DNA of 11,372 nucleotides from SIAJ01 sp036266155 (GCA_036266155.1 DATANR010000267.1:1-11372); one strand, 5' to 3'. Numbered from the stretch's first letter, positions 1 through 6,869 are shown. Notes: generated by a model from the letters alone, not told the origin. Translations and numbers: made by a program.

Positions 1-744
1 GCGCTTCGGTCTCCGCCACTTTCGATTCCGCTCTGCCCGATCTTGCAATGGTCGAATCTAGGCGAGATCGCCGACCGAGTCGCAGAACTTGCGGCTGCCG
101 GCAACACGGTCGCCAAGGTAAAGCTCTCGGGCGACCTCGACGCGAACCGAGCGACGATTCAGGCGACCATCAAGACCGGTGCGCCGACGAAGTTCCGCTT
201 CCGTTACGACGCCAATCAAGCGATGAGCCCCGCGGTCGCCGCCGCGACCGTGAAGCTGCTCGATCACGAAAGCACGGAGCTTTTGGAGCAGCCGTTCCCC
301 GTCGACGCGTGGGACGATCAAGAGCGACTCGCGCGCGATTGTCCAATCCCGCTCATGCTCGACGAATCGATCGTCGACGCCGCCGCCGTTGAACGAGCGG
401 CAGGCTGCGCGTCGATCATCAAGCTAAAGCTAACGAAGAATCGCACGCCGAGCGGTCTGCGGCTGCTCATCACCCGCGCCCGTGAATTCGGACTCGACGT
501 GATCCTCGGCAATGGCGCCCAGGGGTCGATTGGTTGCCTCGTGGAAGGATGGGTGCAAGCCGAGATGGGCCTGGCGCGTCCCGGCGAAATGAACGGCTAT
601 CGCAAAATCGCCAACGACCCGTTGGGGTTCTTGATCGAGGACACGCCGACGGGGATGCGCGTGCCGGGGGCAGTCGATTGGGAGCGAGTGCGCGAGGCGC
701 TGGCGCGACATTCAACGACGCGATATGAATTGCCTGTCGACTAG
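1..744 (+). CDS. Enolase-superfamily enzyme (MLE/OSBS/dipeptide epimerase type), 5'-truncated
   Basis: The frame is open from base 1 with no stop, so this is the C-terminal part (about 247 codons) of a protein that starts upstream. A TTG at 43 could be read as a start, but it would lie inside the barrel domain and is unlikely. The visible part is the (beta/alpha)7 barrel of the enolase superfamily. It has a KVK pair (codons 115-123), the metal ligand Asp in RYDAN (208-210), Glu in LLEQPF (286-288), Asp in LMLDES (361-363), and the opposing catalytic Lys in IKLKL (421-429). This set of KxK, D, E, D, K is that of the muconate-lactonizing subgroup, whose members abstract the proton alpha to a carboxylate. 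The substrate cannot be told: o-succinylbenzoate synthase, L-Ala-D/L-Glu epimerase and N-acylamino acid racemase share this layout, and the N-terminal capping domain is outside the window. The TAG stop overlaps the stop of the convergent methyltransferase gene. Confidence 0.88.
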   Translation, partial: ALRSPPLSIPLCPILQWSNLGEIADRVAELAAAGNTVAKVKLSGDLDANRATIQATIKTGAPTKFRFRYDANQAMSPAVAAATVKLLDHESTELLEQPFPVDAWDDQERLARDCPIPLMLDESIVDAAAVERAAGCASIIKLKLTKNRTPSGLRLLITRAREFGLDVILGNGAQGSIGCLVEGWVQAEMGLARPGEMNGYRKIANDPLGFLIEDTPTGMRVPGAVDWERVREALARHSTTRYELPVD

Positions 745-1775
745 CGCGTCCCCGCAAAATACATCTGCGCTTCAATCTCGCTGAAGCCCGTCACTTTCAA
801 TCCTTCCTCGTCAAACCACTTCTGAATCTCATCGCGATGATAGCGGTATGCGAACCGTGGGTGGTACCAGTCATAATTCACGAGCGTTGAATATTCATCG
901 CCGAAGACTGGGTTGAAAAAGCACTTCAGGAAGTGGTTGTAAAAGAGCATTTGCACCTTGTGCTCGCCGGCCTTGATGTCGAAGAGCGGCAGATCTTCCG
1001 GGATCGACACCTTCTGGTCGATCTGCTGCAACGCCTGCCCGAGCACCGTGAATTGCCGCGACACGGCGAACGCGGCCTCCGGGTCCATCGGCACGATTTC
1101 GTGGCGATAGGCGTCGTCGAGCGCTTCGCGAGCGATGCTCTTTTTGCGATAGACCGTAATGGCGATCTGCCCACCGGGCTTCAGTCGCGAGACGAGTGAC
1201 GTAAACGTCTTCCGTGGATTTGGCGTGTGGTGAATCGCCGCCCGGCAGATGATGTAGTCGAAACGTTCGTTCGTCGGCAGCGGGTTCGACACGTCCCAGC
1301 GGAGAAGCATTCCGCACTTCGCCAGTGCCGGCACTTTCTCGGCGATCAGATCGAGCGAATGATGAATGTCCGCACCAACGTAGCGGATGCCCGCGGCCGT
1401 CTCATCGTTCACGAGTTCGCGCGTGATGCCGCCGAAACCGCAGGCCGCGTCGTAGACGTGGATCGGCCCGCCGGCCTTCGCCTTGGTGCGAATCTCGTCG
1501 AAGAGCGCCGGCCAACCCATCTGCCCGGCGGGCATGATCGCCTTGGCGGCCGGCTGCTTCGACAGGAAATCGAAGAACGCCTTGTCGCGGCCCCATTGCA
1601 GCGTGTAGTGCGCGTCAGTCTGTTCGTGCTCGCCGGATTCGAGATCGAAGACTGCCCGACTGCCGCCGGCCACGAAGCCGCACGCGGCACAGGCCGGGTG
1701 ACTTTTGGCATCGGACCAAACGAGCGACGCCTTGCCACAGCGGGGACAGGTGAACCAATCGCGAACGGGCATCAT
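741..1775 (-). CDS. Class I SAM-dependent methyltransferase with N-terminal zinc ribbon
   Basis: This 344-aa protein has a short zinc ribbon at its N-terminus, with Cys10-x2-Cys13 and Cys29-x2-Cys32. A Rossmann-type methyltransferase domain follows: the SAM-binding motif I is VYDAACGFGG (about 107-116), the acidic strand-2 end is GADIHHS (about 134-140), and then come a DYIICRAAIHHT segment (about 173-184) and a post-motif LKPGG (199-203). The C-terminal region is rich in Tyr/Phe/Trp/His (NYDWYHPRFAYRYH) and may form a substrate lid. The substrate is unknown. The ribbon could hold structural zinc or help recruit a target, but nothing here decides that. Two ATGs stand in tandem at the start. 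The purine run GGGAG sits only three bases before the first and six before the second, so initiation at 1772 is also likely. It converges on the enolase-superfamily gene with a 4-base overlap, and the palindrome at 1813 lies upstream. Confidence 0.85.
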   Translation of the reverse strand: MMPVRDWFTCPRCGKASLVWSDAKSHPACAACGFVAGGSRAVFDLESGEHEQTDAHYTLQWGRDKAFFDFLSKQPAAKAIMPAGQMGWPALFDEIRTKAKAGGPIHVYDAACGFGGITRELVNDETAAGIRYVGADIHHSLDLIAEKVPALAKCGMLLRWDVSNPLPTNERFDYIICRAAIHHTPNPRKTFTSLVSRLKPGGQIAITVYRKKSIAREALDDAYRHEIVPMDPEAAFAVSRQFTVLGQALQQIDQKVSIPEDLPLFDIKAGEHKVQMLFYNHFLKCFFNPVFGDEYSTLVNYDWYHPRFAYRYHRDEIQKWFDEEGLKVTGFSEIEAQMYFAGTR

Positions 1776-1812
1776 GCGCTCCCTAGTTTCGACGTCGACA
1801 GCTCAATTTTTC

Positions 1813-1867
1813 GTGGGGCAGGCCTCCCGGCCTGCCAAGCTAAGGCAGGCCGGGAGGCCTGCCCCAC
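1813..1867. repeat. Nested palindrome, REP-like (perfect 24-bp arms, 7-nt loop)
   Basis: The arms at 1813-1836 and 1844-1867 are perfect reverse complements around the loop AAGCTAA. Each arm also folds on itself: GGCAGGCC (1817-1824) pairs with GGCCTGCC (1829-1836) across TCCC, and 1844-1851 pairs with 1856-1863 across GGGA. The DNA or RNA could therefore form one long hairpin or two short ones. It lies between the divergently transcribed methyltransferase and vWA genes and carries no T-tract, so it is not a typical intrinsic terminator. Its plan matches the core of the element at 9231-9283. Comparable GC-rich palindromes mobilised by RAYT-type (IS200/IS605-like) transposases are the closest known model; that link is inferred. 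Confidence 0.85.
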
Positions 1868-2025
1868 TACGACTTTGTACATGCGGACCGCGCTCGAATC
1901 GACCGCGTCGAGTCCGAACCATTTTCAAAATCTTGGGGAATAAGATCGACCGGCCCGCGTCATATCAGCAGCACGTCACCTGTCGGTTCAAGTAATTCCA
2001 ACAACGTCCTTTCGAGGAGTGTCTC

Positions 2026-3666
2026 ATGACGACACTGCGCCCCCGGTTCGCGCTGCGGCTACTGGCTGCACTGGCTCTCTGTGTCCCTTTGACCGCCTGC
2101 GACGACAAGGCAAAATCCTCGGTATCCAAGCCGGGGTATGCACGGGCGGAGGGTTCGCGGCCCGTGACGGCGGGTACGCAGGTCGCACAAGCTTATCAGC
2201 CCGATCCCAATCGACCCGCACCCGCCCCGACGCCGGTTCCCGATGCTCACACCGAAAACTACCAGCACTTCGTCGAAAACAGCTACGTCGCCGCCGCCAA
2301 GGAACCGCGTTCGACGTTCTCCGCCAGCGTCGATACGGCCGCGTACAGCATCATCCGCACCAAGATTCAGGGTGGGCAGCTTCCACCCAAGGAAGCCGTC
2401 CGCGTCGCCGACATGCTGAATTACTTCGACTACGACTACCCACGACCACAAGGTAACGCACCGGTCGCGGCGACGCTCGAGATGGCGCCGTGCCCGTGGA
2501 ATGCGCAACATCAATTGTTGCGCATCGCGCTGGCCGCCAAGAAATATCACCCGAGCGAGATGCCGGCCCGCAACCTTGTGTTCTTGATCGATACCTCCGG
2601 ATCAATGGATGCGCCCAATCGACTTCCTCTCGTCAAACAGGCCCTTGGCCTGCTGGTCGATACGCTTTCGCCGCAGGACCGGGTGAGCATCGTCACGTAT
2701 GCGGGCGATGCTTCCCTGCGCCTGCAGCCGACGCCCGGCGACCAGAAGGGCCGCATCAACGCGGCCGTCCACGGGCTGTCGGCCTGGGGATCGACGAACG
2801 GCGGCGGCGGCATCGAAATGGCCTATGCCCAGGCGGCGAAGTCGTTCATCGCCGACGGCGTCAACCGCGTGATCCTCGCGACCGACGGCGACTTCAACGT
2901 CGGTGTCAGCAGCGAAGGGGCCCTCGTTCGCATGATCGAGGAGAAGCGCAAGACCGGTGTCTATCTCACCATTCTTGGCTTTGGCATGAACAACCTCCAG
3001 GACGCGAAGCTCGAGCAATTGGCGCATCATGGCAACGGGCATTACGCGTACATTGACACCATTGATGAGGCCCGCAAGCTCTTTGCCGACCAGGGTGCAT
3101 CGCTCGTCACCGTTGCGAAGGACGTCAAGCTGCAGGTCGAGTTCAACCATACCAAAGTGAACGCCTACCGCTTGATCGGCTACGAGAATCGCGTGCTCAA
3201 GAACGAGGACTTCCGCGACGACGGCAAGGACGCCGGCGACATGGGCAGCGGCCACACGGTGACAGCCCTCTATGAAATCGTGCCGGTTGGAGTCGAAGTT
3301 CCGATCCAGGATGCGGGCGACCTGAAGTATCAGGGCACGCGGCCCGATACCTCGGCCGCCAAATCAGGCGAATGGTTGACGTTCCGGATGCGTTACAAGG
3401 ACCCCGACTCCGAAGCGGCCACGGAACTGGCATTCCCGCTCGGCAAGGACGGCCTGCGTAAGAGCGGGTCGATCGACTTCCGCTTCGCTGCCGCGGTGGC
3501 CGGGTTCGGGCTGCTGCTCCGCGATTCGGAGTACAAAGGCGCCGCGAACTGGGCAGATGTCAAGTCATGGGCAACCAACGCGGTCGGCGAAGATCGCCGC
3601 GGCCTGCGACGCGACTTCCTCGGTCTTCTCGAACAATCGGAGCGGCTGACGAAAAAGGCGGATTGA
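2026..3666 (+). CDS. YfbK-type von Willebrand factor A domain lipoprotein
   Basis: This 546-aa protein has a lipoprotein signal peptide: Arg residues, a hydrophobic core, and the lipobox LTAC with lipidated Cys25. It is thus expected to be membrane-anchored and exported. A Pro-rich linker (about 55-75) is followed by the vWF-N-terminal domain (about 78-170; TENYQHFVENSY, SVDTAAYS, ADMLNYFDYDYP). The vWA domain (about 183-355) keeps a complete MIDAS metal site: Asp189-x-Ser191-x-Ser193 (DTSGSM), Thr257 and Asp287 (ATDGD). A DUF3520-type C-terminal domain (about 360-540) completes the YfbK architecture. vWA proteins bind partner proteins through the metal ion; the partner of this family is not known to me. 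A clear Shine-Dalgarno GAGGAG at 2014-2019, six bases before ATG, supports this start. It appears monocistronic, with palindromes on both sides. Planctomycete genomes often carry several paralogues of this family. Confidence 0.93.
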   Translation: MTTLRPRFALRLLAALALCVPLTACDDKAKSSVSKPGYARAEGSRPVTAGTQVAQAYQPDPNRPAPAPTPVPDAHTENYQHFVENSYVAAAKEPRSTFSASVDTAAYSIIRTKIQGGQLPPKEAVRVADMLNYFDYDYPRPQGNAPVAATLEMAPCPWNAQHQLLRIALAAKKYHPSEMPARNLVFLIDTSGSMDAPNRLPLVKQALGLLVDTLSPQDRVSIVTYAGDASLRLQPTPGDQKGRINAAVHGLSAWGSTNGGGGIEMAYAQAAKSFIADGVNRVILATDGDFNVGVSSEGALVRMIEEKRKTGVYLTILGFGMNNLQDAKLEQLAHHGNGHYAYIDTIDEARKLFADQGASLVTVAKDVKLQVEFNHTKVNAYRLIGYENRVLKNEDFRDDGKDAGDMGSGHTVTALYEIVPVGVEVPIQDAGDLKYQGTRPDTSAAKSGEWLTFRMRYKDPDSEAATELAFPLGKDGLRKSGSIDFRFAAAVAGFGLLLRDSEYKGAANWADVKSWATNAVGEDRRGLRRDFLGLLEQSERLTKKAD

Positions 3667-3676
3667 TATGGCCAAA

Positions 3677-3743
3677 GGCGAGCGGAGCCGCGTAAGCGGC
3701 CCGATGGTGACAATATCGGGCCGCTTACGCGGCTCCGCTCGCC
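3677..3743. repeat. Nested palindrome (perfect 29-bp arms, 9-nt loop)
   Basis: The arms at 3677-3705 and 3715-3743 are perfect reverse complements around GGTGACAAT. Inside each arm is a smaller hairpin, GCCGC(GTAA)GCGGC at 3687-3700, and its mirror on the other side. The palindrome starts 11 bases after the vWA stop codon, so on the vWA transcript it would form a very stable 3' hairpin that could stop transcription or protect the mRNA end; no T-tract follows. Weak complementarity continues outward (a CGGATT at 3659-3664 is matched on the far side), so the original element may have been longer. Its sequence differs from the palindromes at 1813 and 9231, so it is a second family. Confidence 0.85.
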
Positions 3744-3787
3744 GCCGTCGATCTAATCCGTTATTACCCCGTCAATATGTTCACTGG

Positions 3788-4867
3788 ATGAACGACCAAC
3801 CTGCCCCGCTCTACTCCGTCGATGAACTGATCCGCTTCACGACCGCACTGTTCGCTGCCGTAGGCTGCGATGGCGACAAGGCGGCGACGATCGCGGCCGG
3901 CTTGGTCGAAGCCGACCTCCTCGGCCATACTACTCACGGCTTGCAACTTGCTCCCGCCTATCTTCGCGAGTTGGAAGCCGGGACCATGTTGCCGCGCGGC
4001 GAGCCCGAATTGGTCGCCGATCGCGGGGCGACCGTCACCTGGGATGGCCGGCGCTTACCCGGCGTCTGGCTCACGGCTCGCGCCGTCGACTTGGCTGCAG
4101 AGCGGGCGGTCAAGCATGGCATCGCGGCCGTGGTGGTTCGCCGCAGCCATCACATCGGCTGCTTGGCGGCATTTCTCGAACGAGCCACGAGTCGCGGGCT
4201 GATGGTCATCGTGACCAGTTCCGATCCGTCGGTGGCGAGCGTCGCACCCTTCGGTGGTCGCAAGGCCGTGTTCACGCCGGACCCGATGGCGATCGGCATT
4301 CCCACGGAAGGCGATCCGATCCTGATCGACATGAGCGCATCGATTACGACGAATGGCATGTCGGATCGACTGCGGCGACAGGGCCAGCGCTTCCCCGGTC
4401 TCTGGGCGCTCGACGCATTGGGCCAACCAACGGACGACCCGGCGGCGCTCTTCACCGATCCGCCCGGCACGCTGTTGCCGACCGGCGGCGTTGATCATGG
4501 ACACAAGGGCTATGGTTTGGTTCTGATGATCGAAGCCCTGACACAGGGCCTCGGCGGCTTCGGCCGGGCGGACCCGCCAGCGGGATGGGGAGCGTCGGTG
4601 TATGTACAGGTGATCGATCCGTCGGCGTTCGCGGGACTAACGGAGTTTCGGCGGCAAACGGAGTGGACCGCCGCCGCTTGTCGGGCCAACCCGCCGACCC
4701 CCGGCGTCGATTTCGTGCGCCTGCCGGGGCAGCGCGGGCTTCAGAACAAACGCCGCGCGCTTGCCGAGGGCATTGAACTTTATCCGGGCATCATGCTTGC
4801 CCTGCTGCCGATTGCCGAGAAACTGGAAGTTCGTTCGCCGACACCCCTCGTTCCAAATCATGGATGA
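3788..4867 (+). CDS. Malate/L-lactate dehydrogenase family (Ldh_2) oxidoreductase
   Basis: From the ATG at 3788 this encodes 359 aa, a normal length for the NAD(P)H-dependent Ldh_2 family, which reduces 2-oxo acids such as 2-ketoacids, ureidoglycolate or diketogulonate. Visible family blocks are LLGHTTHGLQLAPAYL (45-59), SHHIGCLAAF (120-129; His122 at the conserved NHFG-type His), VAPFGGRKAVF (152-162), MAIGIPT (167-173), LIDMSAS (179-185) and GHKGYGL (238-244). The frame is open upstream to an ATG at 3668, but the added residues only translate the palindrome and have no homology style, so I reject that start. No good Shine-Dalgarno is seen. The Arg that usually follows four residues after the HG-motif His (SHGxxR) is Leu54 here, so the substrate may differ from the usual one. 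Its end overlaps the convergent DedA gene by 10 bp. Confidence 0.9.
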   Translation: MNDQPAPLYSVDELIRFTTALFAAVGCDGDKAATIAAGLVEADLLGHTTHGLQLAPAYLRELEAGTMLPRGEPELVADRGATVTWDGRRLPGVWLTARAVDLAAERAVKHGIAAVVVRRSHHIGCLAAFLERATSRGLMVIVTSSDPSVASVAPFGGRKAVFTPDPMAIGIPTEGDPILIDMSASITTNGMSDRLRRQGQRFPGLWALDALGQPTDDPAALFTDPPGTLLPTGGVDHGHKGYGLVLMIEALTQGLGGFGRADPPAGWGASVYVQVIDPSAFAGLTEFRRQTEWTAAACRANPPTPGVDFVRLPGQRGLQNKRRALAEGIELYPGIMLALLPIAEKLEVRSPTPLVPNHG

Positions 4868-5589
4868 GTCTTTGTCTTGCCTGTCTCGTCCACAGCACCC
4901 GCAGGTTGGGCATGTTCTGAAGCTTCGACTTCGCTGATGATTTCGCGGACCGTCTCGGTTGTCATCGTTCGGACAACGGTCGGTGTCTTTCGTAGCCAGC
5001 CAATCACTTTCCAGGCGACGAAAGCGAGGACCACGGCGCCGGCCAGAGCCCAGGCGCCGCGGCCGAGCCAGCGCTGGAGCGCTTCCCACGCGGGACCGGC
5101 AAGATAACCAATGATGCCGATGGCCGTCGCCCACAAGGCGGCGCCGGCGGCGTTAGCCACCAGGAACCGCGGCCACGGCATCCCAGCCGCACCGGCCGCT
5201 GGGCCTGCGGCGATGCGCAGCAGCGCCACCCAGCGGCCGAAAAAGACGGTTGCAGCACCGTACTTGGCGAAGTAGACCTCGGCCTTCAAAAAGCGTTCCG
5301 GCGTCAGGAAAAGGAATCGTTTGCCTGCCGCCAGTCGCGGCCGCGCGAGCTTGCGGCCCAGCAAGAAGCCGAGGTTGTCACCGATCACGGCGCCGAGAAA
5401 GGCGATAGGGATGACCAGCCACAGGTGCAACACATGTTTGCCGGATTCGCAGGACAGGTAGCCGGCGATTAGGAGGGCGGTTTCACCGGGCAACGGAATG
5501 CCGGCGTTCTCCAGCATGATGCCGAAGAACAGGGCGACATAGGCGAGCGCCGAACCGTCGCCGAGCAGTTGTTGCACGGTCTCCGACAT
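4858..5589 (-). CDS. DedA family (SNARE-associated/VTT) membrane protein
   Basis: This 243-aa inner-membrane protein has several hydrophobic segments (about 15-45, 55-78, 110-135, 142-166 and 178-198). Family motifs are LENAGIPLPGE (26-36, re-entrant loop with two Glu), GAVIGDNLGFLLGR (66-79) and FFGRWVALLR (116-125), the usual place of the FxGRF-xxxR block. DedA proteins are thought to be proton-dependent lipid flippases or scramblases, e.g. for undecaprenyl phosphate or phospholipids, and affect envelope integrity. The C-terminal tail after 200 is hydrophilic and charged, longer than in compact members. ATG is at 5589 with no strong Shine-Dalgarno. A dyad and promoter-like hexamers lie 30-63 bases upstream. 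The last codons overlap the end of the dehydrogenase gene on the other strand. Confidence 0.92.
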   Translation of the reverse strand: MSETVQQLLGDGSALAYVALFFGIMLENAGIPLPGETALLIAGYLSCESGKHVLHLWLVIPIAFLGAVIGDNLGFLLGRKLARPRLAAGKRFLFLTPERFLKAEVYFAKYGAATVFFGRWVALLRIAAGPAAGAAGMPWPRFLVANAAGAALWATAIGIIGYLAGPAWEALQRWLGRGAWALAGAVVLAFVAWKVIGWLRKTPTVVRTMTTETVREIISEVEASEHAQPAGAVDETGKTKTHP

Positions 5590-5618
5590 GGGAACACGTC
5601 CGTTTCACTCGTCGTGAA

Positions 5619-5652
5619 GAGTTATTCGATTAACTCGGGCCCGCGTTTGCAA
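5619..5652 (-). promoter_or_regulatory. Candidate promoter with 18-bp dyad upstream of the DedA gene
   Basis: On the minus strand TTGCAA (5647-5652) and TCGAAT (5624-5629) are spaced by 17 bases, each matching 4 of 6 sigma-70 consensus positions. Over the -10 region lies an A+T-rich dyad at 5619-5636, GAGTTA-N-TCGA-N-TAACTC, symmetric at 16 of 18 positions, in an otherwise GC-rich setting. A protein bound there would cover the -10 element and repress DedA transcription. The adjacent ArsR-type regulator is a possible binder, but this is inference. Confidence 0.35.
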
Positions 5653-5693
5653 TTGGGTGTTGCAGTCATCCGTCAATTCATTGCGACTCGTTG

Positions 5694-5804
5694 ACCAAGG
5701 ACAAGTTGAGCGGCGACAAGGGACGCGATTGGTTTATCGCCGGGTTTCTCGATGTGACCCCGGGCAGGACGCTCGACGAGACGCTCACCATCTTTGCGAC
5801 ATGA
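5694..5804 (+). pseudogene. C-terminal remnant of an RTX-like secreted protein (tentative)
   Basis: Between the DedA and ArsR genes the plus strand reads TKDKLSGDKGRDWFIAGFLD and onward to a TGA at 5802-5804. The pattern D-x-L-x-G-x-x-G-x-D-W-F resembles the closing RTX-type (hemolysin-like, calcium-binding) segment found at the C-termini of many large planctomycete extracellular proteins. Upstream in the same frame the translation soon loses any coding character and there is no start codon with a ribosome site, so only a gene tail seems left. Its stop lies 9 bases before the stop of the convergent ArsR gene. It could be chance; I judge from motif style alone. Confidence 0.35.
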
Positions 5805-5813
5805 ATCGCTGGT

Positions 5814-6164
5814 TTACTCGACGCCCCCGAGCTGGATCGGTTCATCACAGGGGACTTCCAACCGGCAGCAGCCGAGATCGAGATATTCTTTTCCCAATTC
5901 GCCGCGTTCGGCCGATTGCAGGAAGCCTGGCTTGAGCGAGTAGAAGACGAAGCGCCCATCCTTTTTGCCGCGCACGATGTTGGCGTGCCGCAGCACACCC
6001 ATGTGGTGGGCGACGTTGACGGCCGGCGTCCTCAGCATTTCGGCGATTTCGGTGACGTTACGCGGACCGTCGCGCAGGAAGCGGATGATCCGAATCCGTT
6101 CCGGAGCCGCGAGAGCACTAAGTTGCTTGGCGCAGATGCCAGGTTGAATCGGATCGCGAGCCAT
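5814..6164 (-). CDS. ArsR-family winged-helix transcriptional regulator
   Basis: This 116-aa protein fits the family length. The winged helix runs from LSALAAPERIRIIRFLRDGP (about 15-34) through the helix-turn-helix VTEIAEMLRTPAVNVAHHMGVL (about 37-58) to the beta-wing VRGKKDGRFVFYSL (64-77). It acts as a cytoplasmic DNA-binding dimer, usually a repressor. The classic ELCVCDL metal site is absent: the recognition-helix region has no Cys. Four Cys occur elsewhere (11, 99, 100, 106), including a C-terminal LGCCRLEVPC that could bind metal or sense redox; this is inference. I take the ATG at 6164; a GTG at 6176 would add four residues, and neither has a good Shine-Dalgarno. It lies upstream of the DedA gene on the same strand with a 224-bp gap, so it is not clearly co-transcribed. 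Confidence 0.88.
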   Translation of the reverse strand: MARDPIQPGICAKQLSALAAPERIRIIRFLRDGPRNVTEIAEMLRTPAVNVAHHMGVLRHANIVRGKKDGRFVFYSLKPGFLQSAERGELGKEYLDLGCCRLEVPCDEPIQLGGVE

Positions 6165-6244
6165 CGGCACAACCACGGAGGAGAAGGGTCCGGATACTCA
6201 TTCTACGTTCGGCGGTCGCAAGCACCATACTTCGCCTGAAACCG

Positions 6245-6388
6245 ATGCCAAGGAAACATCAACTAAGGGCAGGTGTCGTTGGCGGTATGGTCTTGCCGCG
6301 CGGCGAATGGATTCGCGTCGATCGTGCGGTCGCTGATGCCCTGACGGGGCCGGATATGGCGGAACAAGTCGTGGTCGCCGAAGCGTAA
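6245..6388 (+). CDS. 47-aa hypothetical ORF or gene-tail remnant
   Basis: ATG at 6245 to TAA at 6386-6388. The product contains MVLPRGEWIRVDRAVADAL followed by an acidic GPDMAEQVVVAEA end. From about codon 15 onward third positions are mostly G or C, as in the real genes here, while the first codons are not. This suggests a former C-terminus with a degraded 5' part more than an intact small gene. No ribosome binding site is visible and I do not recognise a family. Its stop lies 3 bases before the stop of the convergent lipoprotein gene. Confidence 0.25.
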   Translation: MPRKHQLRAGVVGGMVLPRGEWIRVDRAVADALTGPDMAEQVVVAEA

Positions 6389-6391
6389 GTC

Positions 6392-6826
6392 TTACCGATT
6401 CACAGGTGGCTCTTTCGAATCGGGTCCAACTTCCCGTGGCGGCGGCAACTGGCCTGTACTCACGGGCGGTGGCGGCATCGATCCAAACGTCATCTCGGGC
6501 GGGCTCGGCACCGGCGGCAGCGATATGCCGAGCGCTTCGCCAATTGTAATCGGCAGCGTGATCGTGTCGCCGATGGCCGACAGCGGCAGGTCAAGCAGGT
6601 AGGCAATGATCATCGGTGGGTTGATGCCGAGGAAGTAATGCGGAAACGGCGTCGTCAGCGCTCGGTACTCGCCGCGCAAGTCCCAGACAACGCCGCCATA
6701 GATGCGGCGTTGTCCGGGATTCACTTCGTCCGGGGCATAGCTGGTGGTGTTCACGAGCGTGCCGCAGCCGCCGCCCAGCAGCGTCAGCGCAATCACGCTC
6801 GTTCGTCCCAGCCATCGCCCCAGCAT
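6392..6826 (-). CDS. YceK/YidQ-like lipoprotein with proline-rich tail
   Basis: This 144-aa protein has a signal peptide ending in LTLLGGGC, with the probable lipidated Cys at 21 followed by GTLVNTTS. The YceK/YidQ family pattern follows: CGT after the cleavage site, YGGVVWDLRGEY (43-54), and DLPLSAIGDTITLP (79-92). Family members are small outer-membrane or periplasmic lipoproteins of unknown function. Residues 104-144 form a Pro-rich tail (SMPPPPVSTGQLPPP) that is not typical of the enterobacterial members and is probably unstructured. The lipobox has Gly at -3, where Leu or Ala is more usual. GAGAAGAG lies 5-12 bases before the ATG and may serve as ribosome site. The start is 43 nt after the end of the DUF11 gene on the same strand, so the two may form an operon of exported proteins. 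Confidence 0.82.
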   Translation of the reverse strand: MLGRWLGRTSVIALTLLGGGCGTLVNTTSYAPDEVNPGQRRIYGGVVWDLRGEYRALTTPFPHYFLGINPPMIIAYLLDLPLSAIGDTITLPITIGEALGISLPPVPSPPEMTFGSMPPPPVSTGQLPPPREVGPDSKEPPVNR

Positions 6827-6869
6827 GGTGTCTCTTCTCGTCCGTGAGGATCAGTATCAGTCGATCGCC

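Noticed and set aside
1227..1943. 238-aa plus-strand frame across the methyltransferase gene and palindrome
   Set aside because: It is antisense to a well-supported gene and has no family signature.
3668..3787. Upstream ATG at 3668 as start of the dehydrogenase
   Set aside because: The extra 40 codons only translate the palindrome (GERSRVSGP and RLRGSA stretches). Starting at 3788 gives the normal family length.
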